The translations under genes and the position numbers were made by a program. The notes under the pieces are model-generated. The model was not told the origin of the DNA, did not search any database, and saw only the letters and a program-made list of their open reading frames with translations. From a candidate division Zixibacteria bacterium HGW-Zixibacteria-1 (GTDB lineage Bacteria; Zixibacteria; MSB-5A5; GN15; PGXB01): a stretch of DNA of 64,000 nt. Below, one piece after another: positions 10,043 through 17,954 of the stretch. How positions within the stretch are numbered: the stretch's first letter is position 1; each line of letters starts with the position of its first letter. The DNA lies in the NCBI GenBank assembly GCA_002838945.1, contig PGXB01000010.1, forward strand, positions 89,038 to 153,037, given 5' to 3'.

Positions 10043-10972
10043 ATGGCCAAATTAATGAGTAAAAAAACCAAAGAAACCGTCCAGACAATCGTTGTTCTGG
10101 CCCTGATCATACTTTTCGTCGGCTTCTATATAATATATCCATTGATAACTGTTCGAAAAATGACCAGTCGTCCAGATGCCGGAAATTTCGGGGATCCGGA
10201 ATACGTCCTCGAAAACAACCCGGCCGCTTTTGTCGAAGAAGGCCTCCGGCCGGACACTTTTGCTGTTTCCACCGATGATAATATCCGCCTGGCGGCCGCC
10301 TATTTTTACCCCGATTCCACCCTTTTTGCTTCGCCGCTCGCCACGGTGATTCTGATTCATGGTACCGGCCAGGACAGAACCGCGATGATTCCGTTTATTC
10401 GACCGCTTATCGATTCAGGCATGGCTGTGGCCCTATATGATCAACGGGCCGGCGGTGTTTCGGGCGGAAGATACCATACGCCGGGAAGGTATGAAGCGGA
10501 AGATCTCAACCAGTTGATTACCAATCTCAAATTCAATGATAGAATCTTCAGACCGCTGATAGCAGTCGGTTTTGGCGGCGGCGCTGATGCCGCCATGCTG
10601 GCTTCGGAAGAGGAAATGCGGCTTGACCGGATAATCGCCGTCGAGCCGAATTTAACGCCGAATCGATGGATCACAAATCTAAAGAACAGGCGCGGTTCAC
10701 TGCCCATCCCGTTTTACCGAATGGTCTATTACTGGTGGTATAAAAAGATTTTCGGTTATCCCTATGACCGTTTCGGCACCGACGGCATCCAGGCCCTGAC
10801 GGCCAAAACCAGTCTGATAATGGATGAAGGAAGCCTGGCCCTGGATGAGGTCGCGCGGCTCAAGGAAATATCGGGCGAACTTCTGACGACATTTCCGAAA
10901 CCCGACAATGACCTGACCCTTCGGGAGATGATTCTTGGTGAGATATATTCGGCAGTTAAAGAAGCAAAGTAA
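10043..10972 (+). CDS. Membrane-anchored alpha/beta-hydrolase-fold protein, catalytic residues missing
   Basis: 309 residues. One N-terminal membrane segment (about residues 14-36) is followed by an alpha/beta hydrolase core. The oxyanion-loop motif HGTG is at 106-109 and the strand-helix 'VALYDQRAGGVSGG' is typical of the family. The nucleophile elbow, normally G-x-S-x-G, reads GFGGG at 176-180, and no histidine occurs in the C-terminal half where the catalytic His should be. The fold is therefore recognisable but a Ser-His-Asp triad is not. It may be a non-catalytic relative, with a binding or scaffold role. It stands alone and converges with the minus-strand gene at 11002. Confidence 0.8.
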   Translation: MAKLMSKKTKETVQTIVVLALIILFVGFYIIYPLITVRKMTSRPDAGNFGDPEYVLENNPAAFVEEGLRPDTFAVSTDDNIRLAAAYFYPDSTLFASPLATVILIHGTGQDRTAMIPFIRPLIDSGMAVALYDQRAGGVSGGRYHTPGRYEAEDLNQLITNLKFNDRIFRPLIAVGFGGGADAAMLASEEEMRLDRIIAVEPNLTPNRWITNLKNRRGSLPIPFYRMVYYWWYKKIFGYPYDRFGTDGIQALTAKTSLIMDEGSLALDEVARLKEISGELLTTFPKPDNDLTLREMILGEIYSAVKEAK

Positions 10973-11001
10973 TAAAGACTTCTGCCAATAATTGTCATTT
11001 C

Positions 11002-13362
11002 TTAAAATTCTATGCCGAGATCAACCGAGAAATCCTCGGTATTATAATCGGATAATTGCCAGGTAAAAAGTAATTTCATATTCATCAGGGGAAGCCGCCC
11101 GATGCCAAAACCTATTTCGCTATATGGCCGGGCCGCCGACATACTCAGTTGGTCATCAGGAAGCGGGTCCTGATTATGGAAATCTGTCCAGAAAATCCCG
11201 CCATTTAAGCTCAAAGAAAAGGGAATGTTTTTTATCAGGGGAAGACCGCTTTTCTTGAAAAGAAGCCGCCCGAAATTATGGTCCAGATAGACCAGGGCGG
11301 CCCTGTTTCCGATAAAATTATTTTCGCCCAGAGTTTTAAATGAGCGATTGGCCACCATTTCCTCGGCCCCGAAATCGACCGTGAAATATCTTTGTGGAGG
11401 AAGGATTTTATCCGAGGCGCCGGCATAAATCGACAGTGAGCTGATGCCCAGACCGAGCGTCCGCTGGCGGCGCTCGAGCATCAGATAATATTTTGAAAAC
11501 TCGAAATCATTGTCGATAAAATCGGGCGAAGCATACTCAATCCCGGCCTTGAAAATAGTATATGGTATGGTCTGAAGCCGCTGAATCTGTCTTTTACTTT
11601 TCATAAGCGGCCGGCTGTCCCAGGTAAATTGACCGGTGACAGCGCGAAGCTTGCCGGGGCTGATTCTTGGATTCAAACGATGCGGCTCGCCGTTATCGAA
11701 AAAGCTGAAAGTCGTATTATTGGGTGCCGAAAGCTGGTCGAAATCATTGTATATGATCGAGACCCTGGTCTGGTTAATGACTTTGGTTTCGACTCCGACT
11801 TCGAATCCCCGTTCATGGTAATAATCAAGATTGTCATAACGATTGAGCAGCGAAAAAAGGGTCGGATTGTATGCCGGACTTGATATAATTGTCGGGCGGC
11901 GGGCTATCAGATCCCGATATTCTATCCCAACCTTCAAAGCCTGCCGCTTCGAAAGCGTGTAGTCAAAGGCATAGCGGTGCTGCCAGTACTCACCATCGAA
12001 GGCCCAGCCGGTTTTCAGCGCAACATCAAGCCGCGGGAATAACTCCCGCCGGCTGAAAGCCGCACCAAGGTACGGCCCCTCGACCCGGTTGAAATGAAAA
12101 TAATCATACGCCGCAATGGTCAGGGCAATGGCTCCCAGTCCGACCCGGGCCGCGATTTTGGCTATCGATTTGGGCACATTTTCGAGAGAGTCGATTCGCT
12201 TGTAACCGCCCAGCTCGTTCTCGGTCAGTGGTATCAACTGGCTGGCCAGCCAGGCCGAGGAATCGATATTGTCGGCATCTTCCGCGACCTCAAGAATATA
12301 TTCGTCGAAAGTGTTATCGGGAAATTCGACATCAAAACGATAATTATGAATAGCCGCGGCATAATCGAAACGAAAGACCGGGATACCGGGAAAGGTAATA
12401 TCGACAAGGGCGGCCATCCGCTGCTCGATCGGCATCCAGTAATTATTATCGAACTGGGCAAAACTCTGGCGGAATCTAAGGCTGTCGATAAACGGCAAAT
12501 CGACCACATCATTGAAACCAAGGTCGGCCCCGACCACCGCGAACTGCGAATCGACAATGTCGATTGTCCCGTAAAAAAGCGGCCGGCTTTGACTTTTCGG
12601 TTCCACCTCAAGCCGGAAAATGGCGGTGCTGTCTATATATATGGTATCGAGCAGGTAGTAATTATAATGGTCGAGGGCATCGCGCGCGGTCGGTGAAACA
12701 ATCGAATATTTGTCGATATCAAGGCGATTCCGGTTAAGATTCAATATCCCCCCGACCGATACCAGATTCTGCTCCGGGGAAAGATTAGCCGACTGCTTGC
12801 GGGCCGTGATAATTTCCTTTTGCTTATCCGGATATTGCCAGAAATATTTAACCTGGGTTTCGGTCAAAATTCTGATATTTTCGCTGTCGGCTTTGGCGGT
12901 ATCCCGCACTACCAGCTTGGTATAGGCATCGAATGAATAACTCTTGAGCCGCGAAAGAATATCATCCTTGCGGTCAATCGCTTCGACAATAATCCGCTGG
13001 GCCGGATCATAAGCCCGCTGATAAACCTTCATGCCTTTAATCGTCAATACCGATGGGCGCAGCCTGATATCCAGGGTCAGCACCGAATCGACAATATCTA
13101 CATTAACCTTCTCGGAATAATGGGCAATATGGCTGAACTTGAGTTGATATTGTCCTGGCTTAAGCATCAGCCGATACTGCCCGTCCTGATTGGCCACCAT
13201 TGACCGCCCGGTTCCCTCGACGCGGATTGTGGCAAACGGGACCGGTTCGCCGGAATCATAATCGGTGACCAACCCCTCAACAACGGCATTGGCGGAAAAA
13301 CCGGGCAGAGCGATAAGTATTAATATTATAAGGAGTAGTGACGGCGTCAGCTTATTTATCAT
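11002..13362 (-). CDS. DUF5686 / carboxypeptidase-regulatory-like outer-membrane protein
   Basis: 786 residues. A signal peptide is followed by a CarboxypepD_reg-like beta-sandwich at about residues 25-110 (VEGLVTDYDSGEPVPFATIR...QYRLMLKPGQYQLKFSHIAH), then the DUF5686 region (YDPAQRIIVEAIDRKDDIL...SYSFDAYTKLVV) and a C-terminal half rich in amphipathic beta strands ending DYNTEDFSVDLGIEF, as expected for an outer-membrane barrel. In Bacteroidetes and relatives this family is of uncertain function. It is monocistronic and faces the hydrolase gene tail to tail with a 29-base gap. Confidence 0.85.
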   Translation of the reverse strand: MINKLTPSLLLIILILIALPGFSANAVVEGLVTDYDSGEPVPFATIRVEGTGRSMVANQDGQYRLMLKPGQYQLKFSHIAHYSEKVNVDIVDSVLTLDIRLRPSVLTIKGMKVYQRAYDPAQRIIVEAIDRKDDILSRLKSYSFDAYTKLVVRDTAKADSENIRILTETQVKYFWQYPDKQKEIITARKQSANLSPEQNLVSVGGILNLNRNRLDIDKYSIVSPTARDALDHYNYYLLDTIYIDSTAIFRLEVEPKSQSRPLFYGTIDIVDSQFAVVGADLGFNDVVDLPFIDSLRFRQSFAQFDNNYWMPIEQRMAALVDITFPGIPVFRFDYAAAIHNYRFDVEFPDNTFDEYILEVAEDADNIDSSAWLASQLIPLTENELGGYKRIDSLENVPKSIAKIAARVGLGAIALTIAAYDYFHFNRVEGPYLGAAFSRRELFPRLDVALKTGWAFDGEYWQHRYAFDYTLSKRQALKVGIEYRDLIARRPTIISSPAYNPTLFSLLNRYDNLDYYHERGFEVGVETKVINQTRVSIIYNDFDQLSAPNNTTFSFFDNGEPHRLNPRISPGKLRAVTGQFTWDSRPLMKSKRQIQRLQTIPYTIFKAGIEYASPDFIDNDFEFSKYYLMLERRQRTLGLGISSLSIYAGASDKILPPQRYFTVDFGAEEMVANRSFKTLGENNFIGNRAALVYLDHNFGRLLFKKSGLPLIKNIPFSLSLNGGIFWTDFHNQDPLPDDQLSMSAARPYSEIGFGIGRLPLMNMKLLFTWQLSDYNTEDFSVDLGIEF

Positions 13363-13463
13363 AATACATTTTATCTATCATGATTTGGTATAATGTATCA
13401 TACGCCGCTCAATGCTATTAGTTCTGAGTTGATGAGTTTATTTTGTATTAAATTGCCTAAAAC

Positions 13464-13493
13464 ATAACCGCCGGGACAAGTCCCGGCGGTTAT
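13464..13493. repeat. 30-base near-perfect palindrome
   Basis: Arms ATAACCGCCGGGAC and GTCCCGGCGGTTAT, 14 bp each, are separated by AA. It lies about 100 bases upstream of the DUF5686 gene start. No T-run follows on either strand, so it is not a standard terminator; it may be a protein-binding palindrome or a REP-like unit. Confidence 0.75.
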
Positions 13494-13848
13494 GGTGTGT
13501 GAATGGGTTCGGGAGCGTTGCACCCCCGAGGATAGTAACAAGCGTGATAGAGTCTCTTTTATGTCATATAATTACGGCAATTCTAATTCGCAGAAGCTTC
13601 TTCAAAATCCCGGAAACTAATACCGGATGCCAAAGTGCCGGTTCCCGTTATGTTCTGTGAAACAAAAAAGCTTCAATAAAAAGGTGATGTGACCTTTTAA
13701 AAACCTTTCAACAAGTATGTCGAGTTAGACTAAGCTTCCCCTTAATATTTCGAGTATATAAAACAGGATATAATTTGTCAAGTTTATTTTTTGATAAATT
13801 TTGAAGTGTTTTTTTGATGAAGAACGCGCCGCCCTAGTTCACCCAGGC

Positions 13849-14016
13849 GCCCTTCGGGCACCCCTCTCAAGAGGGGAAAATAATAATCTTGTTTAAAAGT
13901 CATTTGTTCATGGATATTCCTCTTTCTTGGACCGAATTTATGATTGACTCGGAGATATTATTATCGATTATTTATCATTAAGTCCCCTCTTGAGAGGGGA
14001 TTTAGGGGTGTGTAAA
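13849..14016. repeat. REPIN-like inverted repeat pair, left of the DUF559 gene
   Basis: Two oppositely oriented copies of one palindromic element. Left copy (13849-13880): a GCCC-TTC-GGGC hairpin, then CCCCTCTCAAGAGGGG. Right copy (13984-14016): CCCCTCTTGAGAGGGG, then TTTAGGGGTGTGTAAAA. The reverse complement of the right copy, ACACACCCC...CCCCTCTCAAGAGGGG, matches the layout of the left-type copies. The spacer is about 105 bases of AT-rich sequence. The same pair occurs to the right of the DUF559 gene. Confidence 0.85.
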
Positions 14017-14027
14017 ACAGCGCCTAT

Positions 14028-14430
14028 ATGAAGAAGAAAATCATTACATATAATCCCTCACTTAAAGATACTGCCCTGAAACTGCGGAAGAACAGCACCC
14101 CGGCGGAAATTCGACTATGGCAACACCTGAAAGGAAAGTAGCTTATGGGGTTTGATTTTCACAGACAAAAACCTGTCGATAATTTCATTGTGGATTTCTT
14201 TTGCCCGGCATTAATGCTGGCCATAGAAATTGACGGATCATCACATATATAGCAAATATGACGCCGATATAAAAAGACAGAAAAGACTTGAGTCTTTTGG
14301 GTTGAGATTTCTAAGATTTTCTGAAAAAGATGTTATGCAGAATATTGATGGCGTCATGACCACAATTGGGTCTTGGATTGAAGAACACACCCCGCCCTTC
14401 GGGCACCCCTCTCGAGAGGGGAAAGAGTGA
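14028..14430 (+). pseudogene. DUF559 (Vsr/endonuclease-like) gene, broken by a stop and a frameshift
   Basis: From the ATG at 14028 the frame reads LKDTALKLRKNSTPAEIRLW then QHLKGK, a TAG at 14139-14141, then LMGFDFHRQKPVDNFIVDFF, CPALMLAIEIDGSSH, after which the frame shifts. The end continues in another frame from about 14240 as YSKYDADIKRQKRLESFGL, RFLRF, to a TGA at 14430. Together these make a complete DUF559 protein of about 130 residues with the family's typical LRxxxTxAE, HRQKPV, IVDFxCP and EIDGSSH motifs. The TAG sits where the family has a residue between QHLKGK and the LMGFDF segment. The last residues (PPFGHPSREGK) are encoded by the repeat itself. It is flanked on both sides by inverted repeat pairs. 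Confidence 0.85.
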
Positions 14431-14571
14431 CGCAATATTAATTGCTAAAAGAATATCTGATTTATCAAAATCATCTCACCGTAGACCGAACCTGCAATCG
14501 ACTGGGCGAATATATTATCTCAAAGATTATTCTTGATCCCCTCTTGAGAGGGGATATAGGGGTATGTAAAA
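14394..14571. repeat. REPIN-like inverted repeat pair, right of the DUF559 gene
   Basis: Left copy (14394-14423): GCCC-TTC-GGGC, then CCCCTCTCGAGAGGGG, a perfect 16-base palindrome that overlaps the last codons of the DUF559 frame. Right copy (14538-14571): CCCCTCTTGAGAGGGG, then ATATAGGGGTATGTAAAA. It has the same composition and opposed orientation as the pair at 13849-14016, with about 115 bases between copies. It belongs to the same element family. Confidence 0.85.
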
Positions 14572-14587
14572 TGGTAATAATTAATTA

Positions 14588-15484
14588 CTAATACAACCTC
14601 TCCCGTTTCGCCAGGAAGGCGTAAAGGGCGATGTCGAACGGGACCGAAGTATCGATCAGGTGGTAATCAATCCGGCTCTGGCGGCATTCGGCAGCAATAC
14701 GGTCCGAAAATTCCTGCGTCATCCGGGCATAATGTTTCTTGATCTGCCACGGAAGCGTCGTCAGTTCCTCGCCGGTCTCGATATCCTTGAATATCGCCTC
14801 GCGCGGGAAAGCAAAGTCGCGCTCGCGCGGATCCAGAATATGAAAGACGATCATTTCATGATTTCTGTACCGGAAGTGCTTCAACCCCGAAATAATCTTG
14901 TCGGCGTCATCGAGTAGGTCGGAGAAGATAATTATCAAACCGCGGCGGTGAATCCGCTCGGCCATCTCATGGAGGGTCGATGAAATATCGGTCTTGTCCG
15001 ACGGTGCCTGGTTGGCGATTTCCTGCAAAAGGACATGCAGGTGCCCCGATTTCGAGCGCGGCGGCACATAGCGCCGGATTTTCTCATCGAAGGTCACCAG
15101 CCCGACCGCGTCGCGCTGACGCAGCATCATATATGACAGCGCCGCCGCCAGGGTGGCGGCATAGTCATGTTTGACCGTGCCGCCGGAGGAATATTTCATC
15201 GAGGCCGAACAATCGAGAAGCAGATATGCCTTGAGATTGGTTTCTTCTTCATACTGCTTGATATAATACCGGTCCGATTTGGCATAAACTTTCCAGTCGA
15301 TATCGCGGATATTGTCGCCCGGCATATACTGCCGATGTTCGGCAAATTCGACCGAGAAACCATGATAGGGCGATTTGTGCATCCCGGCGATAAACCCCTC
15401 GACCACCATCCGGGCGCGAAGTTCCATCCCTTTCAATTTCCCGACCACTTCGGGATCAAGATATTTTCTATATTCAACCGGCAT
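14588..15484 (-). CDS. DUF58 domain protein (MoxR-associated, vWA-like)
   Basis: About 298 residues, the full size for the family. It shows the DUF58 signature PGDNIRDIDWKVYAKSDRYY followed by IKQYEEET, and the vWA-type metal site LLLDCSASM, then LITFSD-like IIIFSDLLDD. DUF58 proteins usually accompany a MoxR AAA ATPase, here at 18654-19652 on the same strand, and are thought to act in envelope-protein maturation or stress. The preferred start is the ATG at 15484 with GGTGGAAAAT in front; an ATG four codons earlier lacks a ribosome-binding site. The usual adjacency with moxR is broken by three intervening genes. Confidence 0.88.
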   Translation of the reverse strand: MPVEYRKYLDPEVVGKLKGMELRARMVVEGFIAGMHKSPYHGFSVEFAEHRQYMPGDNIRDIDWKVYAKSDRYYIKQYEEETNLKAYLLLDCSASMKYSSGGTVKHDYAATLAAALSYMMLRQRDAVGLVTFDEKIRRYVPPRSKSGHLHVLLQEIANQAPSDKTDISSTLHEMAERIHRRGLIIIFSDLLDDADKIISGLKHFRYRNHEMIVFHILDPRERDFAFPREAIFKDIETGEELTTLPWQIKKHYARMTQEFSDRIAAECRQSRIDYHLIDTSVPFDIALYAFLAKRERLY

Positions 15485-15503
15485 ATTTTCCACCATCTGT
15501 GAA

Positions 15504-15551
15504 CGGTCGGTTCAGAAAAAAACCGACCGCGGCAAGTCTGAGGACTTGCCG
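15504..15551. repeat. Two adjacent hairpins upstream of the DUF58 gene
   Basis: CGGTCGGTT/AACCGACCG (15504-15512 and 15521-15529) is followed directly by CGGCAAGTC/GACTTGCCG (15530-15551). Both are perfect 9-bp inverted repeats. Their position between the DUF4097 and DUF58 genes could attenuate or process the transcript. Confidence 0.7.
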
Positions 15552-15646
15552 ATCACATGAATCTTTATATTTTCTATTATACGCTTTTATCGTCCAATCG
15601 GCAAATGGGAAGATTTGTTTCATAGAATTGATAAATATAAAAGTAG

Positions 15647-15700
15647 GGACAGCACATTGTGCTGTCCACGAATAACAAAGGACAGAACAATGTTCTGTCC
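15647..15700. repeat. Two related 21-base palindromes
   Basis: GGACAGCACA-T-TGTGCTGTCC (15647-15667) and GGACAGAACA-A-TGTTCTGTCC (15680-15700) are perfect inverted repeats with the same outer arms and a 12-base spacer. They look like two copies of one dispersed palindromic element in the DUF4097-DUF58 spacer. Confidence 0.8.
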
Positions 15701-15773
15701 CTGCACTTTAACTAAAGCACTGTGTCTTCGGCCCTGAAGACCCCAGACAGGGGATTTCGACGCCAGCCCGTTA

Positions 15774-16571
15774 TTATTTCTTCAAAACGGCTCTTCCCGA
15801 AGCGGTCCCGATATGAACGAAAGGAACATCGCTGCCGCGAACAAATGATTTTCTGATATAGACCTGATCGCCGTTGTAATACTCTTCCTCGTCATCGAAA
15901 TCATATGGGCATTCAATATGCCCCTTTCCCGGCCGGTATGAAAATTCGAAATTGCCTTTAATCTCATGACCGTTGTACATCAGAATCGCTTTGCCCGAGG
16001 CGGAACCGACCCGGATATCATACTCCGGGGTTTCGGCCAGATCGACCCGCACCGTCCCCGAAGCGGTCCCGAAAACGGCGTCATCCTCAATGGTTATCCC
16101 GGAAGCATCAATATCCCCCGAAGCGGTGTTGATATCGAAAACTCCGGAGCAGTTGGTAATGTCGATATTACCAGACGCGGTGTTTACTTTGAAATCTCCG
16201 GTCATATCCTCGACACTGAAACTGCCCGAGGCGGTTGTGAACTCGATTTTGGTACCTTCAGGCACACGGACAATCCATCTTGAGTCGCCCGAAGATGAGC
16301 CCCTGATGATTTCCTCCAGTTCCAGGACCGATGAACTCTCGGTAAATTTCGGCTTCATGGCCCCATCGGGCCGCGTGTGCTGGATAAAAGTGGCCGTTAT
16401 TTCATTGGTCTCACTCTTTTCGACAATGCAGTCGCCGGAAACAGTGTTGACAGTAACTCGTTTTTTGGCCTCAAACTTTTTGGTGACTTCATCGCCATAG
16501 ACTTGAACGGCAGCAAGCATAATCAAGAGAGCCGCCGTGAATATGACAATTATTTTGACGGATTTTGACAT
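15774..16571 (-). CDS. Exported DUF4097-family beta-strand repeat protein
   Basis: About 265 residues. The start is set at 16571, where CCGGAGGTTTT precedes ATG and gives a clean signal peptide (SVKIIVIFTAALLIMLAAVQ). The body has repeated short beta strands with a recurrent TASG motif (TASGSFSVEDMTGDFKVN, TASGNIDITN, TASGDIDASG, TASGTVRVDL), the hallmark of DUF4097 beta-helical adhesin-like proteins. It sits between the AT-rich gene and DUF58. It is probably periplasmic or surface exposed; the family has no established biochemical role. Confidence 0.87.
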   Translation of the reverse strand: MSKSVKIIVIFTAALLIMLAAVQVYGDEVTKKFEAKKRVTVNTVSGDCIVEKSETNEITATFIQHTRPDGAMKPKFTESSSVLELEEIIRGSSSGDSRWIVRVPEGTKIEFTTASGSFSVEDMTGDFKVNTASGNIDITNCSGVFDINTASGDIDASGITIEDDAVFGTASGTVRVDLAETPEYDIRVGSASGKAILMYNGHEIKGNFEFSYRPGKGHIECPYDFDDEEEYYNGDQVYIRKSFVRGSDVPFVHIGTASGRAVLKK

Positions 16572-16713
16572 AAAACCTCCGGAGCTTTTAAGATTTGCTA
16601 CCCTTGAATACGGAGATGCGGTCAATCTGTTTCGGCTGTGATTCGGAAAGGCAGCCGGATAGCTGTTTTTTGAACGGAATGATGATAAATGGTCAGCTGC
16701 TTGACGAGTTACG

Positions 16714-16750
16714 GCAGGTCACATCCCGTTTTTAACGGGACAAGACCTGC
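16714..16750. repeat. REP-like imperfect palindrome, copy 1
   Basis: GCAGGTCACATCCCG, then TTTTTAA, then CGGGACAAGACCTGC. The outer arms (GCAGGTC/GACCTGC) and inner arms (TCCCG/CGGGA) pair, with a short asymmetric interior. It is inverted relative to copy 2 at 17892-17937; a third copy lies at 34784-34822. Confidence 0.8.
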
Positions 16751-16763
16751 TACGACATTTAGG

Positions 16764-17804
16764 TTACTGACTCACTTTGCCATTGTAAAATATATTAAAC
16801 ATCCAAGTTCTGAGATTTTCAGATTTTGCAAGAAGTTTTTTATAGATACAAAGTAGGTCGATATTTCTATTTGCCAAAAGAAATTCTCCAAAATTTTGCA
16901 TAGTATAATCCAATATTAAAAACATCTCTTTTTCAACATCGAAGAGACTGGAATCATTATAATCATAAAAGAATTGAAATTCACCAGTCTTAAGATCATA
17001 ATGTGGGATACAGCTATAGGGGCTTCCATGCACATAGTTTGAATAATGTTTATAACTAAATAATAATGTCTCCAACCATGGATATTCTCCCAATTTTCTT
17101 GTAATTTCATCAATTGATGCTTCTTCCTGGATATCATTCGCAATAATATAATAATCAGAATGAGCTTTAATTGCATTCAAGATTTCTGATGGATTGTTTT
17201 TTATATCAGCAGTTTTAAGTAATTTTTCTAGTCTTGCCTTGCCTGTAATATTAATAACCCTATTTAGCTTATCAGGAAAACTTAAGCCAGACCAGTTTTT
17301 CTTATATATTGATCTAATTTTTTTATCAATCAAATTCGGGCCAATAATCGGAGATTTTTCAGATTCTGGATCATGGTTTAATTTCGCGTTTAATATGATA
17401 TCTTGAAAATCAGAATATATATATTCATTGTATTCTTTTTCAATCCTTGGAATATCATCCTTTAAAAATTGGATGAGATCCTTTACCCAATATCTCTGTA
17501 ATAAATAATAGTTTGAGAATTGCCGATTTAGTTTCACGTCATCGGATATGCATAAGAATTGCATATCAATCATATATTCAATAATACTTCTATTCACGAT
17601 TTCACTAATAAGCTTATTTCTGATGACAATGCTTTGATAACAGCCCCGGATAGCCTCAAAAATGGTTGTTACAATGCACCTCGCTACCGAATCCGTCACT
17701 TGTAGATTCTTCGCAAATGAGTACTCTTTTAATTCAAGTTGAATTTGATTAATAATGTTTTCAATTTCATCCTTGAATCGCGGCTTATATAAATTTGTTT
17801 TCAT
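16764..17804 (-). CDS. AT-rich accessory protein, possibly DUF5677-like
   Basis: 346 residues, mostly helical, with no signal peptide or membrane segment. The N-terminal segment 'VARCIVTTIFEAIRGCYQSI' and the following 'SIIEYMIDMQFLC' resemble the helical DUF5677 family, but this is weak recognition. Base composition is clearly lower in GC than both neighbours, with many AAT, ATA and TTT codons. No clear ribosome-binding site precedes the ATG. The gene is bracketed by inverted copies of one palindromic repeat (16714-16750 and 17892-17937) and splits a MoxR-DUF58 cluster. Recent transfer is a reasonable inference; its function is unknown. Confidence 0.75.
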   Translation of the reverse strand: MKTNLYKPRFKDEIENIINQIQLELKEYSFAKNLQVTDSVARCIVTTIFEAIRGCYQSIVIRNKLISEIVNRSIIEYMIDMQFLCISDDVKLNRQFSNYYLLQRYWVKDLIQFLKDDIPRIEKEYNEYIYSDFQDIILNAKLNHDPESEKSPIIGPNLIDKKIRSIYKKNWSGLSFPDKLNRVINITGKARLEKLLKTADIKNNPSEILNAIKAHSDYYIIANDIQEEASIDEITRKLGEYPWLETLLFSYKHYSNYVHGSPYSCIPHYDLKTGEFQFFYDYNDSSLFDVEKEMFLILDYTMQNFGEFLLANRNIDLLCIYKKLLAKSENLRTWMFNIFYNGKVSQ

Positions 17805-17891
17805 TAAAAATCAAATCCCAATGTACCGGCGGGTCTTGGTCGGACGCCGCCAGGCGGACGAGTGTGATCCACTGGCGATATACTTAATGTC

Positions 17892-17937
17892 CTGTCAGGT
17901 CCTGTCCCCGATTTTAATCGGGGATGTGACCTGACAG
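17892..17937. repeat. REP-like imperfect palindrome, copy 2
   Basis: CTGTCAGGTCCTGTCCCCGA, then TTTTA, then ATCGGGGATGTGACCTGACAG. Its reverse complement begins CAGGTCACATCCC, matching copy 1 at 16714-16750, so the two copies face each other around the AT-rich gene. Confidence 0.8.
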
Positions 17938-17954
17938 TAAAAACTATATTTGTA

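Noticed and set aside
13464..13493. Intrinsic terminator reading of the 30-base palindrome
   Set aside because: Neither strand has a T-run after the stem, and no gene ends close by on the plus strand.
17530..17542. Partial parS-like string GTTTCACGTC in the AT-rich gene
   Set aside because: It lacks the second half of the palindrome.
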